This document shows positions 23,645-36,793 of a stretch of DNA of 64,000 nt, piece after piece. Origin of the DNA: Pocillopora verrucosa (lineage: Eukaryota > Cnidaria > Anthozoa > Scleractinia > Pocilloporidae); contig NC_089319.1 of the NCBI RefSeq assembly GCF_036669915.1, positions 10,286,080-10,350,079 of the forward strand, read 5' to 3'. Both the position numbers and the translations under genes were made by a program. The notes below the pieces were generated by a model, which worked only from the letters and a program-made list of their open reading frames with translations, did no database searches and was not told the DNA's origin. Every line of letters starts with the position of its first letter. Within the stretch, counting starts at the first letter, position 1.

Positions 23645-25890
23645 AACTTATGTGGGAAGATGATAACGAGTGAGCCAATATGAAACCCAGTATGGTTTGT
23701 TTTTGTCAGCTGAGGGATTAATGCTATTTCAACATTGTTACATCTTATTATTGTTATATCTTTGGCTGTCTGCTCTTTGATAACATCACGGATAATTTTG
23801 GGCCAAATCCGACGGGCGGAAAAACTCAACAATATCATCCAATCATGACTTTTGTGTTCCTTCCTCTCATTTATCAATAAAAATAATAGGCTATTACTTA
23901 CCAAGAATATCAATTAACTGTAGCTTCATTTATCTTTGGATTTTTAAAAGGTTCACGTAGTCAAGAAAAGTAAAAACGATTTGGCCAGCATTTCGCACAA
24001 ATTTGCACATCTTTTCCTGTTGGCGATGTTTCTATAACCACTACCAACCCAAGCACAGCATTTATGGACAAAAGAGCACCTGTTCGTTCAGCTATAACTA
24101 ATCAGAAGTAAATAAATCAAATGAAAAGAGATTGATGAGGTTTTTGCTACGTTGTTGAGAGATGGCTCATAAGTACTAATGGTAATGAATATTACGAAAA
24201 GAAAAAGGATTTCAGTGAAAAATGCTGGAAAATAGTGCATTCCTTATGCTAAATTTCACTCCACCTCATTTTTTTTTTAAATGTGAAACTTATTTACAAA
24301 TTAGAGGGAAATTAAGCGAGGGAACACTAACTTTTCCAACAACTCGTTTTGAAAGTAGAGAGACGTCAGTACTTAATTTTTTTCTTACAAGTTAAGTTTT
24401 ATCCTTGAAGAGATTATAAGTAATTTGACCTGTGTTTTAAAACAGAAGAAAACTTAATGGAAAACTTAACACCGGAGCATCAAACATCACATCCACAATC
24501 GGTAAGTGAACACAGATGTGGGGAGTGGGTCACTAAACATGTCACAACATTATGAATTTTTAATAACCCTCCTGACAGGTACCCTAACTGCACGTTGCAG
24601 AACAAGACGAGTTTCCACCCGAAATTTGGTGTAAAATTCCGACAATAACCCTAAACATTTCTCGAAGAGTCGAGAGTCTTTTGTTCAGTGAATTGTCAGG
24701 TCGTTCCGGGGCTGCGAGTTCTGCCGGTATGTGAAAGAAATAGTGTATTCCACGAGTGATCTTACAAAAATTAGCTGCAGATACAAGAACTGGTTTCAGA
24801 GGTAAGTTGATGCAGTTTATTTTTCCTAAGTTTAGATACTTCTTATGGGAACGTTCGGGTTGAAATTTGAAACACAAAGTTTTCAAATTAAAGAGGCTTG
24901 CGTTAGCTTGATATAGGACGGCTTCTCGCTGTGTAGCTCAGTGTGCTCTTTGTTAAATTATCCCGCTGTCCACCTCCTGCGATCCACCCTTTGTTACGGT
25001 GCTTAGTCGAACAAATAGGCTTTTGTGCGACACGAGGGTTTCATTTCTTCAGGAAGTGGGAGTGTTCTTGTGACAAGTTTGATCCACTCGTAAACTATTT
25101 TCCGTTTGGAAAGTGCATCATAACTAAACATTTATCCCTAATCGAACTTTCAAGAAACAACTTCCTGTTTACTATTCAAATATCTTCAGAAAGCATATGG
25201 CTTCACTTCATCAACTTCTATGTAGATGGCAAGTTTCGCCCAATTTAATTGATCTTAGAAAGCACTGAACGGACCTTTTCCTTACATTAGATATGTACTG
25301 GGGCTATATATACCGGGGCCAGTTGTGTCAGTAGTTATCGTGTACAGCGCATTAGCGGAACAGCGAGCTTGTTTCTTCAGAGAAAAAAAAAATTGATAAT
25401 AATTTGCTGTTGCAAACGTGGACAGTTGTTACGCGACAGAATTTAACAAAGATAGGATCATTGATCCCATTCCATATGGGTCACAGCGCATGAAAGGAAC
25501 AAGTAGAAGGCGTGCGACGTGATTCCCCACCCTCCCCCCCATATAGGTCTCATTTCAACGTAAACCACAACCGTCTCAACTGAGTTGTTTTACGAACACC
25601 GCCGTGCTCGAACTAACAAATCTTGTGTAATAAGTTTTGGAACATGCCATGTGGTGACTACCTCTTCTCCACCAAAACATTGAATCAACGTGCGAGGTGA
25701 AAGAAGCATTATTTCAGAATAAGTGCGAAAGAATCTTTTTTTTCAGTGATGCATCTACAGAATGCATCAGTATACAATCTTAATTCCCTTTTGAGATCAA
25801 CAAGGCACTATTGTGTCGATGTGCTTACCCCTCATTGGTTAACTTGTGGTAAACATCATCAATCGTGTCTTCATCTTTTTCTTTTTTTTT
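23645..25890. other. Intergenic between cluster genes 1 and 2
   Basis: AT-rich with no supported coding exon on either strand. A TATATATA at 25306-25313 in a GC-flanked context is the only promoter-like element noticed. Short ORFs here (for example 24584-24886 minus, 24943-25248 plus) lack any recognisable features. Confidence 0.45.
25306..25313 (+). promoter_or_regulatory. TATA-box candidate for cluster gene 2
   Basis: TATATATA between ggggc and ccggggcc, about 600 bp upstream of the next start codon. It fits a promoter with a 5' UTR intron ending at the acceptor attgcag (25897). Positional inference only. Confidence 0.35.
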
Positions 25891-25908
25891 ATTGCAGCAT
25901 GCAAGATA

Positions 25909-28659
25909 ATGAAGCTAAGCTACAACACCTGTTTACAAGTAGCCTTTGCTTTCTTTCTGGGGGCTTGTTTTCAATTGACGAATGGTAAGCGAGAATTGAA
26001 TGAAAAGCGGAGTATTTTTGCTAATAGTAAAGCTGTTCCTTTTTTTACTAATTAGCAGAAGAAAAATCCCATTTTTAACGCGGTTCAAAAAAAGACGTCA
26101 TTCGTTTTTGTCATCAGCCTGCATTGGAAAATGCACTACGAATGTTCTGTATGATCTTCTTGTGAAGTTAACTATGTAAACTGTGAACACACTGGAGGGT
26201 TTCTATAAGCTAATATTGGCAATAAAATATGCTATCTATCAAAGGGTTAAGGGTTTGATGATGTGTAGGTAAAAAATTTGAAAAATATTTGAAACTCAGA
26301 TATTTTTCAAATATTTTGGCTTGCTCTTGTGATATCAGCCTAACTCCTGAATTCTTTCTCACTTTGCCTTTTGGATATTTCAGGGAATTACAATGCAATT
26401 CAGAGGCTTGAAGAAGTAATAGAGATGGCTGAAAGGGAATCTAGATTACTCGCCAACGAGATCAATCAATGGCTGATACAAGAAAGCGGAGGTATGATAA
26501 AAGAAGATGAGAAAATGCACTTGCGATCCACACGATCTGTCGACGACTTCGACGAAGGTGCACAAACGGATGCCGACTTGTTATCTGAAGTCAGCCGACC
26601 AATTGTCCGCAGAGATATCGCTAAAAATAAGAGTCTTCACAATAAAGGGAAAGGTTCTGTCGCAGTCAAGAAAGAGGACAAAAAAGCGGAGGGGTCTTCT
26701 CATTTGTTGAAGAAGCCGGGTTTGAACATCAGAATGGAAAAACATCCAGTAAAGAAGACGTCACAAAAGAAAAAGGTCGAAGACAGAGAGAAAGGCACAA
26801 AAGTTTTGACCGCCGCGAAAGCTAAACGAGTTTCAAGGCCACAAGATAAAAAAGCAATACAGAAAGTAAGCACTGATGAAATAAGTAAAGAAAACCTCGT
26901 TAATGCTTTAATTGGAGGAGACACCCGTTTGAATATCCACAGCGGTATCCCCGAGAAAGCATATAGGGAACTGGTAGAGTATTTTGCAGGCGGCGAGCAG
27001 TCCACGATTGAAGCGAGCAGCAAGAAATCTGAAATCGCACATCCTGAGGGAGATCAGAAGCAAACCGGCCCGAAAAAGATGGTTCGTAGAAAGCTAACGA
27101 AAAAGCACAAACGTATTCTTGCGATACTGGCGAAGATGGACCCAAATGTTTTACGTAAATACTTCCATTTAAAAGGTTTTGATAAATATTGGAAGCTCAT
27201 GCAAAGCATCAGGAAAAGCCATTCTGTGAAACAGAATCTTGAGAAGAAACAAAAGGGTGATGACGATAAGAAGGTTACGAAAAAGGTGAAAGACGCGTTG
27301 CCAGAGAAATCCAAAAGTTCGCCACGTCTTGTGCACTTAGCAAAACCAATGCAGTTTCACAAACTGGCCAAACAACAACACACCAACAAAGTTATTCCTC
27401 AGCAAAAAAAAGTCAAATATAATCCATCCAAGGGAACAAACAAAGATGCAACGACAAAAAATGTAGGTAAAAAGAAGACTGCAAATAAAGTAACGAAAAA
27501 CGAGACAGCTAAGAAATTGGTAAGGGATAGAGCGAAGGAGAATCTACAAAAACAAGTGGTTGGCCAGGGCTCTTCAGGTCTCAAAGGACGCAAAAGTGAA
27601 GAGCACACTCAGAAGCTGGTCACAATGAAAGACAAGGCAGCTAACGTTGAAAATAAACACGGTCATAAAGCTGTAGTGGAACACAAGACCAGGAAAATTG
27701 TGAAATCCCATCATGATCAGGGAAAAGACTTACCAAAGAAAGTAAAAAACGAAGTAAACTCTAAGGTGGGAGGAAAAGGCAAAAACAACCACGTTGTTAA
27801 GGACGGTGCCCCTGCTTCCATCGTACCCCATGTAAAAGATGCTGTCACTCAAAATAAAGCTCCAACTGGAGGGAAACCAAAATCTTCTCAGGTCCAAGTG
27901 AGGCCTAAACAAGAAGACGAGACGAAGGTTGGTTTTAAACCCACAGATCTCAAGCAAACCGTCCTTGCCAAGACCACAAAGGATAAGCCTAAACATGGGA
28001 AAGATTTGCCTAAGCACGCTACTGAGGTGATGAAGGTAACCCCTAATGAAATGAAGGATTCTGGTAAACAGTCCACCATGAAATCCCTTGAAAAACATAA
28101 GGAACTTCCGGGTAAAGATCAAAGTATACATCACTCAGAAAAATCGAAAACCGAACCTCAGAAACATAAAGAAACACTGGAGGAGCAATTGAAAGCAATG
28201 TCCCCAAAAGGTTCGAAACCAAGTAAGGTTTTAAGCGATAGAAACAATTCATTAGCTGAACATGGAAAGAATCCTTCACAAATCCCAAAAGCAGTCTCGG
28301 TCAATGAGCAACACGACGTCAAAACGACGCAAGTTGAAAAGAAGCCAGAGAGTAAGGATGATAAAAGTTCCTCAGTAAAACAACCAGTCTCTGGAGCTTC
28401 CAAGATCGACATTTTGAAAGAAAAGATCATAAAAACTAACAATTTAAAATTCAAAGTGGCTCAAGCACTCCTTGCGCATTGCGAAACTCAGAACAGGCTT
28501 CGACAGGTGTTTGATGACGTAAATAACTCCCTTAAAAAAGCAGCTAGCCTTGCAAAAGCTATAGGAGCAAAGTTCGGAATCAAAGCACGTGATATAGAGA
28601 GGATGACATCTGAGCACACTGAAGGAGCGGTAGAACAGTTTTTAAACCAGTTATTTTAG
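25909..28659 (+). CDS. Large Lys-rich secreted protein with helical ends (cluster gene 2)
   Basis: Two exons, 25909-25984 and 26384-28659, joined in phase 1 to 783 residues. Exon 1 is a signal peptide (MKLSYNTCLQVAFAFFLGAC). Exon 2 starts with an amphipathic helix (NYNAIQRLEEVIEMAERESR), then a RSTR/S furin-like site. A roughly 600-residue middle is extremely rich in Lys with Ser, Pro, His and Gln and looks disordered. A C-terminal helical domain of about 85 residues ends the protein. Within the latter, KAASLAKAIGAKFGIKARDI (from 744) matches the 21-residue motif seen in cluster genes 1 and 4. The protein would be very basic. No catalytic domain or known family is recognised. Basic secreted proteins of this kind can bind acidic matrices, DNA or polyanions, but that is speculation. 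Confidence 0.78.
26274..26315 (+). repeat. Inverted repeat in the intron of cluster gene 2
   Basis: The stem atttgaaaaatat pairs with atatttttcaaat across an 11-nt loop, about 70 nt before the exon 2 acceptor. An AT-rich hairpin; any effect on splicing is unproven. Confidence 0.6.
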
Positions 28660-30250
28660 ATATATAGTCAGTATGCTTACAGTTTGCAAATCATGAAAAA
28701 GTTTTCCGTTTGTCGTAATTAGCCTCTAAACCAATGACATAAGCAATATGTTAAACACCCGTGTCGCCCAGGCTCTTTATTTGAAGAAGGATCAGAGGCA
28801 ATCTCGCTCTCACCTTTTAACAGCGGACAATGACAGCTGTTTTTCTCTCGCGTTTGAAATTGTCTTTTTGACTAGTATTCTGTAAGGCCGGCTAGATCTG
28901 AGACAGATTCCTGTTACAGATGGCTTCCAGGTTATAGCCTTAAAATTGTCATCAGCAAGTGTTATCAATTCCAAGTTACCAAGATACTACTTACATTCTC
29001 ACGATTGCTATTCTTTGTCAAGTTCCGGAGGAGTTTTTTTTTTTATTTCTACATAATATTGCTGTGAAGCAAATACGATTTTGAAACGATGCAAAACCAT
29101 TGTTAATGAGTGGCTTTTTGCGCCCTATGTTTTGCATGACTTTTGTCCAAAAACTGAATCAAAACGGGCCAGTCAGAGAACTGAGTATCTACCTTGATTA
29201 GTTCTAGTGAATTTTGCTTGAATTGAGCCTATTGTGTTTAACTTACTTGTATCAATTTGCATCAATAAAATCCAATAAAATACAAATAATTTAATTAACA
29301 TAAACAAATGCAGACCATCAATAATCAGTGCAAGCAACAATAAATGTTTGTTCTATTCTTGACTTCACCAATAAAATCTTGTTTGTCTCAAGGTGTGCAA
29401 TTTCCAAGCATTTTATGTGGATTGTACTTTTACTTTTCAATGTTACTTTGAGAATTTGATTATACGCCCAAGATACATTTCCTGAGGTTGAAAAGGTTTT
29501 CGTTTTCGGACAACTGAAGGAAACAATTATTAAAAGACCGAAAATATCTATAAGGGCTTTTAAGGGAAGAAGATATCCGTCGTTTACTGCATTTTGGAAG
29601 GTTTTCCCCGCCAACTCCGGCCCATGGTCGTATCACGTGATCACCTAACTTTTGGCTTAAAAATTCTTCATGAAACTGAACTGAATCGTTGGTTGCCAGG
29701 TATGATATAAGTTTTCGACCACAACAGCTGATGGTAGATAACGTTTCCAATTTGTTTTTCAGCAAAATGGCAGTAAAGAGTGTTGTATATCCTTGCGCAA
29801 TGTTTGTCTATACGGTTTTTCACTGTCTGGTACACTTGGGTATTTGATCTCTGTACTTCAATGCCTTTCTTTACATAGGGAGGCTGAACTATGTTCATTT
29901 GGTATCAGTTATAAACGGCTTAATTTGGACTAAACATAGTATGCACCACCTAGGGCCGTCCAAATGATACGTTTCATTGGCCTTATCAAACAAGAGTCTG
30001 GTTTACTCTTTTTGCTGGTTGTCAAATATTTATACCTGTCGACGTCACATTACATGTGAATATGTGAATGAGTAGCTTATTCCTTGACATGTTTATCCAC
30101 TCGACTGGATGGTTTACATTTGAGTTAAGATAACATTGGTGTTTTTAGAGATTGAAAGAAACGTTCCTTCTCCGCCTGCAATGCGCCAAAGCTGTCTGTT
30201 TCGTACCGCAGTGTACAACACGTGGTAGACCTGTTAGTGTTTGTACCCGG
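28660..30250. other. 3' UTR and intergenic sequence after cluster gene 2
   Basis: No coding exon supported. Two AATAAA signals on the plus strand (29264-29269 and 29274-29279) about 600 nt past the stop of the 25909 gene are plausible 3' ends. Confidence 0.45.
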
Positions 30251-30263
30251 TTGTCGTCTAGCT

Positions 30264-31091
30264 ATGTTTATGCTCCTCATCTTTATGATTCTCTCTGTAG
30301 AACTTCATATTCAAGGTATAAGTTAAATTTATTTGTTTATTCGTAGCTTTATCCAAGTTTAATGGTAACTGCAGAGTTAATTAAACTTGTTTTTGAGATT
30401 TAAAACAATTTGACATTAGAACCGTCGTTGTTTTGATAATCAGTGTGTTTGGTACCCGGCGTACCTGCCCATTGTGACATGAAGACACTATTGTGATGCC
30501 TTAATCTAATGGATTTATGTAGTCTGGATATTCATGTTTAAAGTGCATTGAACTTACGCTCATTGCACTCGCCTTGTTAAGTATAGTAGGACAATTTAAT
30601 CCGCGTCTAATCCCTGATCCTCGCTGGATTTCTCGCTAGATAGAAATTTTTGACCAGCTGTTGTTTCTTATTTGTTTTGGGAAAATCAGACTCCTTGTTA
30701 GCCAATGAGAATGATAGATACCTGCTTCTGTTTTCTGTTGCTCTGAAGTGATGGATCTTGTAAAAAAAAATGTTTCTTCCGTGATATGCTTCTCTTTTCT
30801 CTCTTAGCATCAGCACAACTACGAAAATCAAGAGACATTTTGGAGTTTTTCAAAAAAGCTGGAGAAAATGCCATAAAAGCTATATCTGGTTTAATTCCTG
30901 GAGGGAGACCCACATCTCAGATGAATACACAACCAAGGGGTCCGAGGATACCTCTGAACACAATCAACGAGGATTCCATCAAACCAGTTATACCCTACAA
31001 ACGAAACAGCATAAGAAAGTTACTAGGGAGAGTAATCGCAACGAGATTGGTTACTCGTCCGAGAGCGCGGGAAAAAAAGGGAAGAGGCTAA
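30264..31091 (+). CDS. Cationic amphipathic secreted peptide precursor, antimicrobial-peptide-like (cluster gene 3)
   Basis: Best model is two exons, 30264-30315 and 30808-31091, joined in phase 1 to 111 residues. Exon 1 gives a hydrophobic leader (MFMLLIFMILSVELHIQ) and cleavage is likely after ASA. The mature part is Cys-free and strongly basic. A first amphipathic helix (ILEFFKKAGENAIKAISGLI) ends at PGG, then comes a Pro-rich spacer with a PYKR dibasic site, then a second cationic helix (SIRKLLGRVIATRLV) and an Arg/Lys-rich tail ending KKGRG. The layout resembles linear helical host-defence peptides, but there is no homology claim. Alternative: an unspliced start at 30786 giving leader MLLFSLLASAQ in the same frame. 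AATAAA at 31318 follows. Activity is unknown. Confidence 0.6.
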
Positions 31092-31317
31092 AGCAAAAAA
31101 AGTGAACCGCAGTAACACTCAAAAGCAGCTGCAAAAAATATCCTCTTCAAATCACATGAAGAGCGAGCCAAATAAAATGGGTATCATTTACATGTAACAC
31201 ATAGAACCTGTTCCAAAAAAAAAAAAATCTGGTGGAAAGTATTTAAGACTTACAAAATATTTTTTAACAGCTGTTTTCATACATGTTTTCATGGAACAAA
31301 TTAAGTTTGACATAAAT

Positions 31318-31323
31318 AATAAA
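31318..31323 (+). promoter_or_regulatory. Polyadenylation signal AATAAA of cluster gene 3
   Basis: AATAAA in cataaataataaagttt, 227 nt downstream of the stop of the 30264 gene, same strand. Confidence 0.5.
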
Positions 31324-31718
31324 GTTTAATGGTTTGAACGAGTCAATATGATACATTATTCTGACAAAAAAAGTGTTGGTATTATAAAATCAATAAGATC
31401 TTAATGGATGAAGCCTTTGCTAAGAATTTATGTGTGAGATTTGTTATTTTAAGCTCGACCTTGAACAACGTAATATATGAAACCTGGCCCTGATGAATGA
31501 CGAGGTGATGGATTGTCCAATTTTTGTCTTCTTGGTCTTAAAACACATCTAAATGCTGTTCACCTTTCTGCCTTATATGTACATATAAATATTTTTCCAA
31601 CGGGAAGATTACACAGGCGTTTTAGATCATAACATACACGGGTATTTTTTGCTCAATTGCTCATAGAGATAACAACTCATCATTCGGTATTTTCGACCCT
31701 TCCATCCTGATACACCTT

Positions 31719-31820
31719 GTTTGTCCCCCAAAATTTTGCATTTGCATTGTTTTTAATTTCTCTTTCTAATCCCAAGAGAAATTTTAAAACGAAGCTCACA
31801 CAAAATTTTGGGGGACAAAC
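31719..31820. repeat. Fold-back repeat with exact 19-bp ends
   Basis: tttgtcccccaaaattttg (31719-31737) and caaaattttgggggacaaa (31802-31820) are exact reverse complements. The interior keeps imperfect complementarity (for example tttctctt and aagagaaa), so the whole 100 bp could fold into one hairpin. Resembles a known class of short coral fold-back repeats; that identification is from memory. Confidence 0.75.
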
Positions 31821-31824
31821 GGGA

Positions 31825-34800
31825 TGTCTTATAGGCGATTCGAAAATAGCCCATTGGAGGTGAATGATAGTTATTTTTCGTTCTGTGCAACGGAGGCAGA
31901 GGAAATTCTCCACCTTTCACGGACACTGATATGCTATCATTGGCCATGATCTATAACAAAGATTTGTTTGACATCAACAAGCAAAATAAAATATCAGACG
32001 TGGAAAATATAAAGTGACTGACAGCGATAAAAACATCAATACGAAAAAGCTTATCTGTCGGGAGGTTTCTCGTCTTTGGCAATCAGGACACTGCTATGTG
32101 ATGCAAAAGTGCTGGTAACTGTTTCACATTCTGAATTTCACATATCTATCCTCTAAGTAATGGAAAGGGAGCAAAACGTTTTTTTCGCCCATTTTTCCTG
32201 ATCTTTTGTGGAAATCGCTTGAAATGTTTCAACTGTTATTGCGCATGATCTTATACAGCGAACAATAGAATTAAGTGGGGCGGCACATTCAATCCACAAA
32301 ACTGCGTAAACTGAGCGCAAGTACCAAACCTAGCCTATTTGTTTTTCTTAGAGATAATGAATGCGTAAGTGTTGTGCCAGCAAAGATTAGTCCCACCAAG
32401 TCAACCTGGTCAATCTGCTTTGTCTCTTAGCACCAAGAGTATACTGCCAGAGCCGCTTGTCTTGTGATCAACCATGGCAATGTTCAGGTATTTAGTATTG
32501 ATGGGATCACTAAAAAAAAGTCCTTCCGTGCGCTCGGTGCGTAGTATTGTGTATATTGAATATGTAAGATACATCAACAATAATTTTTTTAATAAGAGTA
32601 GGAAGGCTCGTTATGGGAATGTTTATGTTATATTAGGAGTACTCTCTAGACTCAAAAAGGTTGGAGGGCGTATCCCGATATGACAACCTGCGGCACCATC
32701 CGTCTGAACTCAGAGCTTAACATTATTATAATTCTTTTTGACCCAATTGCTATGGCAAATTACCTGTCAAAATCACCATCAGGGAACGATGATTTATCAT
32801 CATCGGAGACCCTCATTCAAAAAAATACTCCAGTTGGAAAAACGTTATAGGAAAAGGCTAGTTCGAAGCCGAAATGAGGGGGAATTATGGCGACTGACGT
32901 CATGCATCGCTGTGGGAGGCAAAAAGGATCGCTAAACGCCCTCAGTAGAATAAAAGAATGTATAGGTAGAATCGTTTATTTTAAAGAAGTTTGGATGTTT
33001 GACATGATGGCCCCATAGTGATGATAAAGCTGTTAGGGAATTATATCCACGTTCAACCGGTGAGGAGGTAAATTGTCGATCAACATGTTTTCATGGGTTT
33101 AATTTCCTCTTATTTTGGTCATCCTATAACTAGATTTTCTCGATTCGTTTTCATTCTTGTTATAGAATTATTAGTAATTACACGAGAACTCGAGAGAAAC
33201 TATAGTTTTCGGCGGAAGATGACAAGACAGTTTTAAAAGGGATGTTATAATACCCATTTCCGAAACACCGTTAGCCTCTTTTTCAAAGCGAGTTCTGGTG
33301 CTTATCCTTTCATATGATCGCAAGTTAACATGTAAACGAAACTCATTTTAAAACGAATGATTGAGCACCAGGCCTCGTTTTGAATAAGAGGCCAAAGATA
33401 ATGCAGAAATGGCCTATGGAATTTGTGTTTATATTCCTCTATTTTATTCAATACGGTTAAATTGCTTCTATTTTTACATCTGCAAAACATTTTTATCTAA
33501 AAGTATGTGAAGTGGTATCTTGTTCCGATTAGTAATTACTCTGGGGAATACCTTCTGTTAAGAAACAGGTAAACGTTAAGTACAGACAATGAAATTTTCA
33601 CATTGCAGGTTGATACCTTAAGTCAAGATTTCCAAAAATGAAGGTTAAGCGTATTTTCCAGCATCACATCACAATAATCCTAATAATCTGTCATACTCGT
33701 TGCTACTACTGGAGTCCAACGGAAAACAGCGCACTTGCCATTACCTTTCCAGGTGACCTTGATGCTGAAAGGTGTGAATTTACGCCCCATCGGAATTTGT
33801 AGTGGTGGTGACATTTTGAAATGGCCCTTTTTATTTCAAAAGTGCTTGTGTTTTTTAACAGATATGTCAAGTGCCAATTGGTTTTGTCGAGAAACAGCTT
33901 AAAACTAAACAAAACAAGCAAAATGAAAACATAATAATGACTTCTGTACGCGTAGAACTATTTTCTCACCATTGCATCAGGCATGCCTTCTTGGGAATCT
34001 CGTAAGCACGCGCTTCAGTGGAACCAGTACCTATAATTTCTAAAGTGGAATTATTTTAGACAATAAAATATGCGTAGGCATCGAGAAATTTTGACCGTGT
34101 ACACTAGTATTAAGGGAATTGCAGACATTTAACTTGTGCCCGACCTATTGATGACTCGTGATCAGAGGTAACCTGGAAATAAATGCCCCAAGATTTGCAC
34201 TGGAAATGTAACACCTGAAATTGTTTTACTCTTTTTCCAGAAGTCGTATGAACGCGCGTGAAAACATGTTCAATTTTGTTGATAATGTCCAATACAAACA
34301 ACAGGTAAATGGTACTCCACGGCTTGACTGGTCTTAATTCCCGGGGATCAACAAACGAAACAATGATTTTCAATGGTTCCACCTGATTGGTCCATTTTCA
34401 ATGATGATCTCAACCCATAAATCAATCTTAGTTCATATTTTTACACCAAAGGTGGAAAATAAATGGCGAATCCTTAGGCGGGATTTTTTGCGTGAGAAAT
34501 CAAGATATGTTTTAGTTCCTTGGAGTCTTGTATTTTTTACCCCGCCAGAATCCGTTTTGGTTCTCTGGGTTTGAAATTCAAACGCAGAATTTTACACTGG
34601 TTAATGTCGTAAGATGACAATCGCTTGAACTCTTACAGGTAGGTGATTATTTCACTTCATTGGCTTCAAGGTGTTCCCGAAATCATGGCTGCTTATCCAA
34701 ACGTCGTGATTTTCAATTTACATTGCTCAAAGAGCAGAAGCCTAAGGTTACTTTAAGATCTGTTTTCAACGTGAATTGGGAGGGATTAAATGATTTGGAA

Positions 34801-36780
34801 CGTTCAAGCGAGACATAACCGTGTCACCTACACGCGTGAAGGTTCCTTTTCAGCCCCGTGTCAAATATATTGCGCGCCTGGTTAAGCCTTAGATTGTACC
34901 CAGTATTTGTAGTGTGGTGCGTTTTACCTAATTTTTATGTTTCTGGCGATTTATACGTGAGTGTGCTCGGTGAAGATTTTCAATGAGGCCACTCTTCCAG
35001 CGATAAACTAAAAATGCTTGACCGCCCTTTTGATTTTCTATCCAAGTTTAGAATATGACATATTTGTGGGGCTTCGTAGCCGACTTTGCATCAAATTTTA
35101 CTGAGATATTTTACTGATAAGTGAACAGTTTAGGCGACTGGTCCTCTGATATTTTTATTCCTTGAGCAATTATGATGTTTCCAAAATGGGGACGTTATCG
35201 TTAGAGAAATGTCTGACTCTAATTCTGCAACTCAGTAAGGACATGACTTATTCAATGTATTTACTAAAAAAATAGAAATATTGGATCACAAGGACTCCCT
35301 TGGGAAGAGAGCGTCGTATAAATATATATCAAGGGCAAAGTGGATAATGTCAAGAACCCTTCAGTTATCGACGAACTAAATCAATATGACCATAATAATT
35401 TTTTAAAATAGATTCTAAATTCTGTTTCAACACGTTTAAGATGCTCTGAAACTGATTATAAGAAATAATAGATTATAGTGAAAAAAGATGGCCACAAAAG
35501 TTTCAAACCTTGTTGTACTACAGTTGAAAAAAAGGCCGTCTCTAGAGCAAATCAATTCAATAGTATTAAAAGATTATTCTCAATGAATGATTTGAAAAAA
35601 TGTCCCAGTAAGCTCGCTGAGGCAACAAAGAAATGAGAGAGGACAGACAACTTGCTAAAACTGCTAACAGGTAGCATTTAGATAAGGTGACTGAGGGCAG
35701 CAGTAGGCATTTATATTTATCTTTAATGTATGATCTAAGGATATGCGCCTAAAAGAAAGCTCTGAGTAGAAATACACGCAAATTTTAAGTTTATGAATTT
35801 ATGAATTCTCTAAGTTTTAGATAGAAGTAAAAGTTTACAGCTGAGCCAGCTGTATGTCGGCTGTTAAACGCCTCTTTTGTCGTATGTCTGTTTTCGTGTT
35901 CACCTCGTCAGGTCCTTAAATACCTTATAACAGGTAACTGCATTACATACAAAATCCGTGTGGCTCACACTCAATGATCCAAAACCTTCCCTTCCCTAAA
36001 AATAGTAATTTGAGTATGGATAATCCTCAAGTTTTACACAAAGAATTTAGCATGTATACAAGATGCAATACTTTTGAAATATTGGGTTTGTATACATAGG
36101 CATATATCCTCGCTGCGATACCGGTGAATGTGCAAGTCATTCATGCATATCCCTGCCACATTAAACAACACTTTGAAGCTTTATATATTCATGAATCACG
36201 AGTAAGGTCTTGATGCGCAATATAGCAAGAGTAGAGAGAAAATTTCGCCTTCTAAACATGATGTTTCTAAGTAATATGTTGCCCTCTGTAATCTTTTCAC
36301 CATCATGAAATGAAGTGAGCCAATCATGTGCATCTTTCAAATCATTCGATTCACCAAGCAGAAAAAAACATGGTCAGCTCCATGGAAAAACTACTCGCTT
36401 GGTCAGGTGAGCAGTAGGTATCGTAAAGCTGAATAAACCGCTATAGTATGACTTAAGTACGACATGCATGAATTTATAATCTCTAACCCAGAAAAGGTTA
36501 GTCTTCCCTCCATCAGATGGCAGGAGTTTTTACTAAGGTTTATATGTGGTGAAGTCAGTACACAAATGAAGATAAGATTAAGAGAGTGGATCCTTGGTAT
36601 ACCTTATCCAAAATGTAGTCAAGTGTCTTAATGGATCTGGTCTTATGCGAATCAATTTTCATGGTTCTGGTGCGTTTAGTTAAATGTTTGGGAGGAGAAA
36701 GACGAAGTGAGCTAAACTTGCGTAAGTGGATTTCGTCATTTCAAGATCCTTGTAGAGTGTGAAAAAATAGATGGGATCGG
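31825..36780. other. Intergenic between cluster genes 3 and 4
   Basis: About 5 kb without a supported gene, the largest gap inside the secreted-gene cluster. One frame at 33638-33752 begins with a leader-like MKVKRIFQHHITIILIICHT and ends at a phase-1 donor-like CCAG/GTGACC, but no matching downstream exon was found. Confidence 0.45.
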
Positions 36781-36786
36781 AGAGGG

Positions 36787-36793
36787 TATAAAA
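36787..36793 (+). promoter_or_regulatory. TATA-box candidate for cluster gene 4
   Basis: TATAAAA in gagggtataaaacctac, 200 bp upstream of the start codon of the 36987 gene. The spacing suits a short 5' UTR exon and an intron ending at the acceptor attttcag (36976). Confidence 0.5.

Noticed and set aside
33638-33752. Possible signal-peptide exon (MKVKRIFQHHITIILIICHT) ending at a phase-1 donor
   Set aside because: Fits the cluster's exon-1 pattern, but no downstream exon in matching phase could be identified, so no gene is claimed.
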